The notes under the pieces are model-generated. The model saw only the letters and a program-made list of their open reading frames with translations, did not search any database and was not told the origin of the DNA. The translations under genes and the position numbers were made by a program. From Dichotomocladium elegans (taxonomy: Eukaryota; Mucoromycota; Mucoromycetes; Mucorales; Lichtheimiaceae), in contig JAIXMN010000003.1 in NCBI GenBank assembly GCA_025716815.1, positions 620,001-684,000 of the forward strand: DNA of 64,000 nucleotides, given 5' to 3'. Shown one piece after another: positions 1 to 9,197 of the stretch. The first letter of the stretch is position 1, and the number at the start of each line of letters is the position of its first letter.

Positions 1-243
1 GTCACGGGCTTCAAGTAGATAGTTCGCTATCACTTACAACGAAAAAGTCAGAAAAAAGGTAACAGATAAAACGCATATATATCGAACCTTCGTTATATCG
101 CGTATTCATTGGAGGGTCGGGAGGTGGCGTACATGGTAGATACCAGCAGTGCGGCAGTTGAATGCCGTTTTGTGATTCGTAGCCACAAACCACAAGTCAC
201 GCTAACATCAATAGAATATATCAATTTCCTCCGAATTTTCCAC

Positions 244-1085
244 GTCAGAATTGCACAGCAGCCTGGTCTAGATGTTGAATGCATTACCTTGGGAAGGCGT
301 TTGCTCTACTGGCAATCTCGAATTCAAGGTCTCTCTCCATGCTGCGGTTTCAATCTTTGCCCCTTTTCACTTCTTTCTTCACAGGTCAGTGCTGCTCAGC
401 GGCCTGGCCAAGTAGTTGTGGAATGCATACCTTGGGAAGGCGTTTGCTTTACTGGCAATCTCGAATTCAAGGTCCCTCTCCATGCTGCGGTTTCAATCTT
501 TGCCCTTTTTCACTTCTTTCTTCACAGGTCAGTGCTGCTCGGCTGCCTGGCCAAGTAGTTGTGGAATGCATACCTTGGGAAGGCGTTTGCTTTACTGGCA
601 ATCTCGAATTCAAGGTCCCTCTCCATGCTGCGGTTTCAATCTTTGCCCTTTTTCACTTCTTTCTTCACAGGTCAGTGCTGCTCGGCGGCCTGGCCAAGTA
701 GTTGTGGAATGCATACCTTGGGAAGGCGTTTGCTTTACTGGCAATCTCGAATTCAAGGTCCCTCTCCATGCTGCGGTTTCAATCTTTGCCCTTTTTCACT
801 TCTTTCTTCACAGGTCAGTGCTGCTCGGCGGCCTGGCCAAGTAGTTGTGGAATGCATACCTTGGGAAGGCGTTTGCTCTACTGGCAATCTCGAATTCAAG
901 GTCCCTCTCCATGCTGCGGTTTCAGTCTTTGCCCTTTTTCACTTCTTTCTTCACAGGTCAGTGCTTCTCGGCGGCCTGGCCAAGTAGTTGTGGAATGCAT
1001 ACCTTGGGAAGGAGTTTGCTTTGCTGACAATCTTGAATGCAAATATCTCTCCAAGGTTGCGGCTTCGATATGTTCTGTATTGTAA
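244..1085 (+). repeat. Tandem array of a 143-bp unit (exon-intron module)
   Basis: Five near-identical units plus a diverged first one lie head to tail. Each unit holds an 87-nt block beginning GTCAGTGCTGCTC and ending CGAATTCAAG, then a 56-nt pyrimidine-rich block beginning GTCCCTCTCC and ending TTCTTTCTTCACAG. Blocks of 87 nt are at 385-471, 528-614, 671-757 and 814-900; a diverged first one is at 244-328 and a last, extended one is at 957-1085. The 143-bp period is not a multiple of three, so unspliced frames hit a stop after three units, but the 87-nt blocks joined together stay open. Units differ by only a few substitutions, pointing to recent expansion or homogenisation. Confidence 0.93.
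385..1085 (+). CDS. Putative spliced protein of 29-residue repeats (hypothetical)
   Basis: If each 56-nt block is an intron (GTCCCT...CACAG), the 87-nt exons are all phase 0. They encode a 29-residue repeat starting VSAARRPGQVVVECI and ending TGNLEFK, four times. A fifth, divergent copy (residues ADNLECKY onward) runs to a TAA at 1083-1085. Each repeat keeps two cysteines. The first copy (244-328) carries a net 2-nt loss and would be out of frame, so the start lies elsewhere or the copy is dead. The 56-nt intron length fits other introns here (57-60 nt in the SET gene), and the acceptor tract is strong. The donor GTCCCT is weak and no clear branch site is visible. I do not recognise the protein. 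Expression is unproven. Confidence 0.3.
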
Positions 1086-1205
1086 TATGCGTGAATTCGA
1101 CACGTTGTGGTATGTCTTTTTTTGATGTTGACACTTACTCCTCCTTGGAAAATTTGGAGTTGTTCAAAAGGGATAGGGAAAGCTAAACTCTAGATCGTCA
1201 ATTGT

Positions 1206-2450
1206 AGGATTATCATTATTTTCCTAAATCAGAGTCGCTAGTTCTGAAGTCGCAGGATCACAAAAATAAAATCTCGTTTTGCCCAGAATACGCATAATAA
1301 CAAACCAAACGTCACATGCTTTCTCTTTTATACTTCTCCATTCTGAATGAGCAACCTATTTTTCTACTACGATGGCCAAGGTCATGTCGTTGATGAGCGT
1401 GGCTGTCCTGAACCTATGAACTAGGTTATTGATGAAGAAACGTACTCTCTGCAATGCATTTGTTCTCGCACAGAATATCTGCGCAGCATATCTTGCAGAG
1501 ATAACTCTGCTCTTACTACCACACACAGTCCCAAGCGAAAGGATACAGACATTCGGATGAAAGAAGCAGGGATCAAGCGCAGTTACATAGCGTACATTGA
1601 CCAAGGCAAGGTCAGATTTTACAAACTGATGTTTGAGAGGGTCTTGAGTGCATCAGCTGTTAGGAATCCACGCTCGTTCAGCCCAGCGATGGGTATTTCA
1701 GTATGAGAAGGACTCTGGCGGGATCTTTAAGAACATAACGCGAGGGGTCGTTCGTTTACTCTCGATGAAGAGCATAAGAGCGTTATTTTAAAATGCGTTG
1801 ATGAGAATCTATCGATGGTCCTAGAGTAGCTGATGGAGCAACTACTCCAAAGATTTGAGGCTCTCGAAGTATCTAAAACGACGCTCCATCGATTTATGAA
1901 AAACAAATGCAACTCGTCATTGAAAATGGCTCAGTATCAACCTGCAGACAGGATTAATACTGCGAAGATCCAAGAGTATCTTGACTGGGTGCGCAGATGG
2001 GAGAGGACCGACATCAACTTTAGAAAAAAAAGACTGTGTTTTCCTTGACGAGTCTGGATTTCATATTAATATGAAACGCCGCATGGCATGTCCCAAGAAA
2101 GGGACTCCTACTCTTGCAGTGGTCTCAATACCAACGATCTTGGAAGCAATCTCAGCATTAGGGATCATAAATATAGCTTGAGACTCCCGCAGACACCAAT
2201 CAAGGAAAAGGACAGGTCAATCTGAAGTTACGAGCAGAGGAACTGTCACTGGACATTATCTCAGCTTCTTTAAGGTCACAGTGGACGAGATGGATAAGTA
2301 TAAACATATGAAGGGCCATTATTTGGTAATGGATAATGCACCTATCCATAAGGCTGAGTATATCGATGTGCTTATCTTCGACCATGCTCGTCTTAACTCA
2401 ATCCGATTGGGCAGTTTTTGCCAGTTGTCAAGAGCAAAGTAAAAGGCAAT
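1206..2450 (+). mobile_element. Decayed Tc1/mariner-type transposon, copy 1
   Basis: A relic of a DDE transposase reads in broken frames along the plus strand. It has a helix-turn-helix-like N-terminal part (KEAGIKR, then ARSAQRW), a stretch with FLDESGFHINMKR around 2045-2080 (first catalytic Asp), and YLVMDNAPIHKAEY around 2325-2360 (second Asp). It then ends in a damaged NPIEQF region near 2400. Stops and indels occur throughout, so it is dead. The left end resembles other copies in the window (TTCTGAAGTCGCAGGATCAC). The 3' end stops abruptly near 2450 against another repeat family, so it is truncated there. Confidence 0.85.
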
Positions 2451-2454
2451 AGGT

Positions 2455-2875
2455 TACCCTTGGTCGATTCTGCAATCTTCTAGTATTCCGGATCCTCTGT
2501 AGATAACGATATCAGCCTGTCTCAAGTGCCTCGAGAGGAAAGGACATGGGCTTTGGATGGGACTATGGTTTGGCTGCACCCTCACAGGTCTCCCACCATG
2601 GTTTCGTCGAGGTGCTTTTTTTCGTCTGCTTCCTCCGTTACTTCCCCCGATGTTTCTGCCACCGGTGTTACCGTTAGTCTGGCGTCGTCCCTCCTCTGTC
2701 CTTATTCCAACCCTTCCGCCATCGCATCCGCCATCGACGCTCAATTGCTCCTGATCCTTCCTTTCTTCCCTCTTCGGTGCCGGTTACCGCCGGCACGCAC
2801 CTATCTATCTTCTGGGTAAGTTAAAGAGTAAGAGGGGTGCTGACATTTTCTGTTGACTAACGGCTATGTATCCGG
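2455..2875 (+). repeat. Dispersed repeat family R, copy A (long form)
   Basis: About 370 bp that recur in reverse orientation at 48,955-49,262. Shared blocks include TATCTACAGAGGATCCGGAA-like sequence (reverse strand), a GGAAGTAACGGAGGAAGCAG-like stretch, and a right-hand tail with CGCCGGCAC, then GGGTAAGTTAAAG at about 2815, then ATTTTCTGTTGACTAACGG. On the minus strand part of it reads as a glycine/arginine-rich ORF without a recognisable domain. The tail alone also occurs at about 3,150-3,235 and next to the Fanzor relic. Its nature is unknown; it may be the end of a non-autonomous mobile element. Confidence 0.6.
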
Positions 2876-3601
2876 GCTTCTTTGTCCATGTGACAAATTT
2901 TATGATTTTATGCGAAATTTAAAGTATACTTATTAATAATGCACGTCCTGCGCAGGTGATTTCTGATTCTAGTTGCCCAATCTTAAGCGTACCCAAGGCC
3001 ATTGAAGGGAGTGCAAGGGTACCGGGCCCCTCTTTTGCGTTCCCACGTCCCTCCGGGGTTACTTTGCCGCGTTGGCCGACTTGCCAGCATTTACCGTTAC
3101 TTCTGCCGTTGCTCTTTCTCCTTCTCCTCCCTCCATCTCTCCGTGCTACTTATCGCCAGCCCACATCTGGCTAACCCTATGGGTGTAAGTTAAAGGATAC
3201 GGGGAAGGGAGAATGTTTTTTTTTTTTTTGGTGGCTAATGCTTTTTGCTATCCACTTTTGTTTTCTGATGCGACAGCTGGATAGAGCTTTGTGCAACTTC
3301 TTTGCGTTTGTGCTACATTATTATCTTGTAGACAGTAAAAGAACCAGCAAAAATGACGTCAATATAACTTGGCCAGGAGGAAGATGGGTGAAACTTTTTC
3401 TACCTCTTTTCCTTAAAGGGTTACGCCAAGTCATCATTAGTCACAAATTACCGGCCAACTCCCCCCACCTTCTCGCGCGCGTCTCTCCCTCCTCCCCCCA
3501 ATCTGAGCCAACCCCAGATCTTTGGAAGCTGGATCTAAATTTTGCAGGCACCCAGAACCTCTTTTTTCTATTCTTACTCTCTCGTTCACCGATCCAACCT
3601 A
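2876..3601. other. Upstream region of PRO2
   Basis: Contains repeat family R copy B and pyrimidine-rich stretches (for example 3,100-3,160 and 3,455-3,500), with no convincing gene of its own. The CT-rich sequence immediately before the ATG at 3602 resembles leaders of other genes in this window. No TATA box was identified with confidence. Confidence 0.5.
3150..3235 (+). repeat. Family R tail, copy B (short, diverged)
   Basis: The block TATCGCCAGCCCAC, then GGGTGTAAGTTAAAGGATAC, then GGGGAAGGGAGAATG matches the tail of family R. The downstream part is eroded by a poly-T run. It lies about 370 bp before the PRO2 start codon, so it may now form part of the upstream region of that gene. Confidence 0.45.
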
Positions 3602-5327
3602 ATGTCTTCTTCCGGCTCTGTTGTAGAATTAGCTCGTGCCGCCCGTCTTGCCTCTGTCAGCTTGCAGGCTGTCACCGATCAGCAGAAGAACGAGGCGCTT
3701 CTCCGTATTAAGCAGGTTCTCAGCGAGCGACGAGACGAAATCTTCAAGGCGAATGAAGAGGACAAAAAGGTAAAGCCATCAGCACTATTTTGAAGGCGGA
3801 TCCCCCCTCTTTGCCCGCGTAACACCCATTCTTCCTTTTAATGGCAATGGCTTAATGACAAACCGGGGCTGGTGAGGGATTGTAGATCGCAGAAGAGCAG
3901 GTCAATGCTGGCAAACTATCAGCTTCATTATTCAAGCGTCTCGATATCTGCAAGGGAGACAAGTTTGACACTATTCTTTCGGGTGTCAGCGACATTGCGA
4001 AGCTTCCCGATCCCACCAAGAAAGTGACACTTGCCACGAAGCTCGACAATGGGCTGGATCTGTACCGCGTCACTGTACCTGTCGGTGTTCTTCTCACCAT
4101 CTTTGAGGCTCGCCCAGAAGTCGTTGTCAACATCTCCTGCTTGGCACTCAAGTCTGGAAACGCAGTCATCCTAAAGGGCGGCAAAGAGGCCACGCGAACA
4201 AACGCGGCATTGGCCAAGGTTATCCAGGATGCATTGGCCAGCTTGCCTGAGACAAATGGTATCCCCAAGGAGGCTGTGCAGATCGTCGAGACACGTGAGG
4301 ACATTAGTGCCTTGCTGGACTTGGATCGCTATGTCGACCTCGTCGTACCCCGAGGCAGCAACAGCTTGGTCAGATATATTCAAAACAATACCAGGTAAAA
4401 GGAGCATCTGGTCTGGTAACGATTTCTTCTTGCAGAGCTCTTCTACTCATAATCTTCTCCCCTAGAATACCTGTTCTCGGCCACGCCGATGGTATCTGCG
4501 CGGTCTATATCGATGAGGATGCCGATGTTGAAAAAGCATGTCGTATTGTGGTAGATGCAAAGGTAAAGAAATGCTTTCTTTAGATGCAAAAGAAAAAGAG
4601 CCAGTTCCTGAAGGAATAACCTGCTGTTTCACTTGTATTAGACCGATTATCCTGCAGCATGTAATGCAGCTGAGCAGCTGCTTGTTCATACTTCCTTGTT
4701 CAAAAGCGACAAGTTTGCCAAGATCGCCCTCGCTCTTTTAAAGGCTAATGTTACGCTCAAGTGTGCACCAGAGGCACGCGAGGCACTTTTGTCATCGCCC
4801 TTGATCCCCGCCGAACTGCACAACAAAATCGAATCTGCCGGAGCCGATGATTTTGACACAGAGTTTCTGGACCACATCATTGCGGTCAAGGGTGTCAGCA
4901 ACGTGGGCGAGGCCGTCGAGCACGTCAACGAGCATGGATCCAAGCACACGGATGCGATTGTGACCGAAAACGAGGCAACTGCAGACTTCTTCACAACACG
5001 GGTTGGTTCTGCTGGTTGCTATTGGAATGCCAGCACGCGATTTGCAGATGGATTCCGATACGGTTTCGGTGCTGAAGTGGGGGTATGTGGGGAGTTTGAA
5101 GCCTGTACTCAAGTTAGGCTCGCTACATATCGAGAGAGGAGTATTCATATCCGCTTCGTTTTTAGGTTTCCACCAACAAGACCCATGCACGCGGCCCTGT
5201 TGGTTTGGAAGGGTTGGTAATTTACAAATACAAGCTTCGGGGCAACGGTCATATTGCCAGCGAGTTCGGATCGGGAAAGAAGCAGTATCTTCATGAGACC
5301 ATTGCGCCGGAGAACTATCAAATCTAA
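3602..5327 (+). CDS. PRO2: Gamma-glutamyl phosphate reductase (proline synthesis)
   Basis: NADPH-dependent reduction of L-glutamyl-5-phosphate to glutamate-5-semialdehyde, the second step of proline synthesis, in the cytosol. Model: exons 3602-3769, 3886-4394, 4466-4562, 4642-5082 and 5166-5327; all four introns are GT-AG and the phases close. The product is 458 aa, matching the usual fungal length (about 456). Family hallmarks are visible: [16 protein letters not shown] near residues 120-135, [11 protein letters not shown], and the active-site cysteine in [14 protein letters not shown] (Cys265). The C-terminus carries [18 protein letters not shown], also typical. The start is supported by [15 protein letters not shown], which aligns with the family N-terminus; in-frame codons further upstream would add unrelated residues. 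Its 3' end faces the casein kinase gene 162 bp away. Confidence 0.96.
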
Positions 5328-5489
5328 ATCAAATAGCATTGCTTTTTTCTTTGGTGGGGAGGGGTGGGATTGTAAAAATGGCAATGTATTATTACTGTAT
5401 TTTCAAAAATAATGTTATTCTTAGTTTGAAGACAATCTTTGTATAGTCACAGTGCGTAATGGATGCATGGATGAATGTATCATATTGAG

Positions 5490-7402
5490 CTAGACATGTG
5501 ACATGGTGCCGCACGTTACGAATGCCATAAACACATGCCAGAAGCCACGGTGTTCTTTCTGATGGGTATTATCATCTCCGTGATGAGGTATCGACAGGTC
5601 CTGAACCATGGGTGTGAACGAAGAGGTGTTGTGTTTGTCCGTGTGAAGAGGGACCGATAGAGTGGGTTGGGGCATGGCGGGCAAAGTGGTTCCGGCCATG
5701 GTGGTATTGGTATTGACCTGCAAACGAGATTGCGATGTTTGTGATCCTCTCCTTTGGTGACTGAGAGGTTGGTTCGACCGTCGTGTGTGGCTTCCCGGTG
5801 AGAGAGCCAAACGAGATGTGGCTTCGCGGCCAGGTTGCTGATGTCGCTTTTGCTTTGTATCTGAAGATGCACGGTGCTATAGGAGAGGGGGGAGGAGAAA
5901 GCGTGTAAATTCAGGGAGATTATACAACATCCATCTGACAGGATGGCGTTTGTTTTTTCTTTTCATATCTTTGCAGTAAATACCTCGTATCCCTTCCCAC
6001 CGTTAAGGAGCATCCAGTCATACAAGCCGTCATCCGTTTCACCCAGGCGCCGCAAGACCTTATCAAAGAGCTCCCGCAGAAACTCATAGTCAGGATTTTC
6101 CTCAAAGCCAAGCTTACGGACATACTGCAAATAGATGCCAAATTCCTCTTATTACAGATCAGTTTAGGATTATCCGTCGGACACACTCGCCAAGGCATTG
6201 CTTACCAGGAAAACCGTTACACAGATCTTTGACAGATGTCGTCTGCTTCTTCTCGCCTATCTTTTCGTATTTTTGCTTATTGGTTGCAGCCTTAAGACCC
6301 TGCCACGGGAGAGAGCCGCGCAAAAAATACATGAAAACATGACCGAGTGACTCAAGATCATCACGCCTTGATTGCTCTAAAGAAGCGGAGTAAGTCCTTT
6401 TCTCCTTTTTATACCTCTTTTCTTCTGCTGATGTTTAAAAAACCGGATCTACCTCTTCCCAAATGGGTATTGATGCTCATGTATCGCGCGGTTCCCGAAA
6501 GGCTTCTGCGCTCGCGATAGGGGATGTGCTGCTTTGATTTTGCATCTCTGTATAGTTTCGCCATGCCATAGTCGATCAGGAACACTGTATTGGCGCTTTT
6601 GGTGCCTGGGCGGCCAATTAGAAAATTATCGGGTTTGATATCGCGATAGATTAAGTTTCGCTCGTGCACATTTTCTACCCGAAGTAGCTAAAATTGGAAA
6701 ATATCAATCCATACCCAACTCACGGACTGGTTGTGTTTGGGGAGAGAAGAGAAATCCATTTTCCCTTTACCATCTGTTTGGCTAGCATTGCCACAGTCTT
6801 TACTGAGAATTTCCGTCCGCACATGTCAAATACATCCTCCAAACTGGGCCCCAACAGGTCGATGACTAAAATGTTATGCTGGCCCTCCTGTCCAAAATAA
6901 TATGCGCTTGGAACACCCGCTATGCATTGAAGAGAATGGTTCAGTTCAATGCTTTGGCTCACCCCCCCATCATTTCGCTTTTTCTGTTGGTCCAAAATTG
7001 AATTGTTACTTTACGTAAACCGGCGAGGATTTTGTATGTTCGATATTCGTCCCTCAACTGAGGGGCTTCCGACTTGCGCGCCTCAAACTTGATGGCTACT
7101 GACTGATTGTTGAGCAGATTGGTGCCTAGTAATGGGCAAATGTTCCCAATAAACAGACAGGATTAGGGCGGTCCAGATACAGACGGTTTTTAAAGAGAGA
7201 GAGAGAGAGAAATTTTTACGTTTTGGCTACCTTCATACAAGACGCCGAAACTACCTTCGCCAACTTTCTTGCCGACTCGGTAATGGACACCCACAATGTT
7301 GGCTGATAAGGACGTCGACTTGGTAGCGGAGGGTGAAAGCGTCGATAAACCATTGTCATTATTGGGAAGGCTGGAGAATGGTGCCTGGCGATGAGTTGTC
7401 AT
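5490..7402 (-). CDS. Casein kinase 1, Yck/Cki type
   Basis: Serine/threonine kinase of the membrane-associated yeast Yck / fission yeast Cki group. Exons on the minus strand: 7402-7231, 7125-7015, 6919-6771, 6687-6453, 6376-6206, 6147-5984 and 5876-5490; phases close to give 462 aa. Kinase motifs: glycine loop GEGSFG (48-53), Lys70 in VAIKFE, catalytic loop [10 protein letters not shown] (Asp160), [10 protein letters not shown] in place of the usual DFG, and the CK1 signature [17 protein letters not shown]. The last exon encodes a 128-residue Ser/Thr/Gln/Pro-rich tail ending [10 protein letters not shown]. It has a single cysteine near the end, a possible lipidation site, unlike the CC ending of Yck1/Yck2. 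The tail exon rests on a TATAG acceptor and an open frame, so it is less certain than the kinase exons. An earlier stop would be used if the last intron (5877-5983) were retained. Confidence 0.93.
7195..7211. repeat. (GA)n microsatellite in first intron of casein kinase gene
   Basis: A run of alternating G and A lies inside intron 1 of the casein kinase gene (7126-7230), on the plus strand. On the coding strand it is a CT-rich tract that may serve as part of the polypyrimidine region. Confidence 0.8.
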
Positions 7403-7568
7403 TGCAGCATACGACAGCGACGGAATGAAAGAAAAAGGAGGGAAGAGATAAAAGAGCAGAGTTTAAGCGACAGGACTGACTACCGGGGCACGTGTTTTTT
7501 AAGTGTCTGCAATATTGTGCCACCTGCCTACTCGAGCTGAGATCGCACATGCACAACACGATGGCCAA

Positions 7569-7592
7569 ACACACACACACACACACACACAG
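7569..7592. repeat. (CA)12 microsatellite upstream of casein kinase gene
   Basis: An uninterrupted run of about twelve CA dinucleotides lies some 170-190 bp upstream of the casein kinase start codon. It is likely to vary in length between strains. Confidence 0.9.
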
Positions 7593-9109
7593 ACCTGTCG
7601 TCACCATCACCCCATAGCGCCTTGTCATACATTTCATAAAGCGATCCGCCATGTTCATCCGCGTGGGGGACGCTGCGCTGAGGTGTATTCTGGCCTGACC
7701 TCAGGAACATGAGTTGACATCCACCCCAAACCACAACCCCCCGCCTCTTCCTTTTACAATACTGTATCTCTCTCTCTCCTCTCTGTACCCTTTTCTCCTT
7801 TCTCAATTGCAGCCAATCATGTATACCTAATGGATTTTGCAAATACTGTTCTCCGAGCTTAAGCATGCTCTTCCTTCAGGTCTCCCCTTCGTCCCTTGCT
7901 TCACTGAATCATATCCACCCATCGATGTTCATTCCTGCAGTCAGCCGCCCCCTTCTTGTCCTTCCTATTTTCAATATGTATGCGTGTTCATATGTACTAT
8001 GCAATGCCAGAATCTGTGTTTGCTTTTCCTTGTCGGAAGGAGTATTCCATGCTGTACGAGCCTTTGCACGTTTCTTCCGCCTTTTTTTTTTTTTTAAAAA
8101 TAAAAGCTTGGTAACACCATGTCCATTGCGAACTGGTTGTCAGGAAATTCTGGACGGGTAATCATGGAATTAGAATGAACTTCTCTACGGAATACTTTCT
8201 ATGAACGACGGGGTGTTAACTAATGTACTCGATTGCACCAGAGAATGGAGTGCGTTACCTTTTTTTTTTCTACAGGCTGGGGATCTATCTATTCGCTACT
8301 AGCACGCTAAAAATTCCTTAATTGCCTATCCCAAGAGAGAAAAGCGATAACAGTTCGCTATTTGAATGGTATACGCATCAGTACGTAAAGAAACAAAGAC
8401 TTCGCATCGCTTCGGTTGGATCTGCTAGTCAATATAAGCGCTTCCCTTTCTTCATACGCCTGAACTTGGTGAAGGGTCCCCGGGGGTTCCCTTGCGTTTA
8501 TTTCTGGAAAGACCTGGTGATATAATAAGAGTGGAGAAACTGAAAAGATAAGGACGAGCCAGGACTTTGAAGAGACTGGTGACAGTGGCGGCGGCAGAGA
8601 AAACGAATGCATACTGCAGTAATCTCTATATCTTTATAGAATCGATATAATCGGATTAAACGGACTCTCCCAATGCAGCGTTTTCGGTTCATCGCTCGAA
8701 AGTTGACGTAAAACGCTGACACATCGTATAGAAAGCGAGTTGACAAGTTGTTGTGCGACACGTGCTTGACCATTTTGTGCAATGTTTCCTTGTCACCCTG
8801 CCGCCTTGTGAATGGGGTAGCTTTGATTTCTAGAGTTCCGCAGTTTAGGCCGCTCGCTATCGTTTGCTGCAAGTCCGCTTCCACAGTATAAGTCGATCTG
8901 CGTTATTAATACCCGGTTATATCAACAGTAATAGGCTCTGTATCCATAGAGATGATATCCTTAGAAGAAGTATTTTCAACAATCTATGGCAATTTTTCTA
9001 CTGGCAATACTGTGTTTTCAAAAATCAATTTCGCAAGTGGGGAAAATTATGTCGCATAAAAATAAAATAAATGGCGTATCAAGATGGAAAGGATTGCTTG
9101 AGAGATTTT
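7593..9109. other. Region between casein kinase and Fanzor relic, no clear gene
   Basis: Pyrimidine-rich stretches at 7,730-7,980 fit the upstream region of the casein kinase gene. A minus-strand open frame of 128 codons at 8,498-8,884 (starting MEADLQQTIASGLNCG) has no domain I recognise and no visible splice partners; it may be chance or TE debris. A+T-rich sequence follows to 9,110. Confidence 0.4.
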
Positions 9110-9197
9110 AGTCACCAGAAAATATTATCCCTTCCCCAACACTTTAACTTACCCCGAAGGTATCCAGATGAGTGCCGGCGATAATCGACACAGAAAA
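9110..9197 (-). repeat. Family R tail, copy C, directly downstream of the Fanzor ORF
   Basis: On the minus strand, just after the Fanzor reading frame ends, the sequence runs ATTATCGCCGGCACTCATC, then CTTCGGGGTAAGTTAAAG, then GGGGAAGGGATAATATTTTC and TGGTGACTAA. The same tail occurs at 2,790-2,875, 3,150-3,235 and 48,955-49,045, where no Fanzor ORF is present. In TnpB/Fanzor elements the guide RNA is usually encoded at this end, so the position is suggestive, but it is only a position. Confidence 0.6.

Noticed and set aside
279..1027. Series of similar 60-142 codon ORFs starting MWNAYLGKAF in the tandem array
   Set aside because: They arise because 143 is not a multiple of three, so each unspliced frame stays open for three units. 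They encode pyrimidine-tract residues and are not separate genes.
244..1085. CRISPR-like array
   Set aside because: The repeat is a continuous 143-bp tandem without unique spacers, and the genome is eukaryotic.
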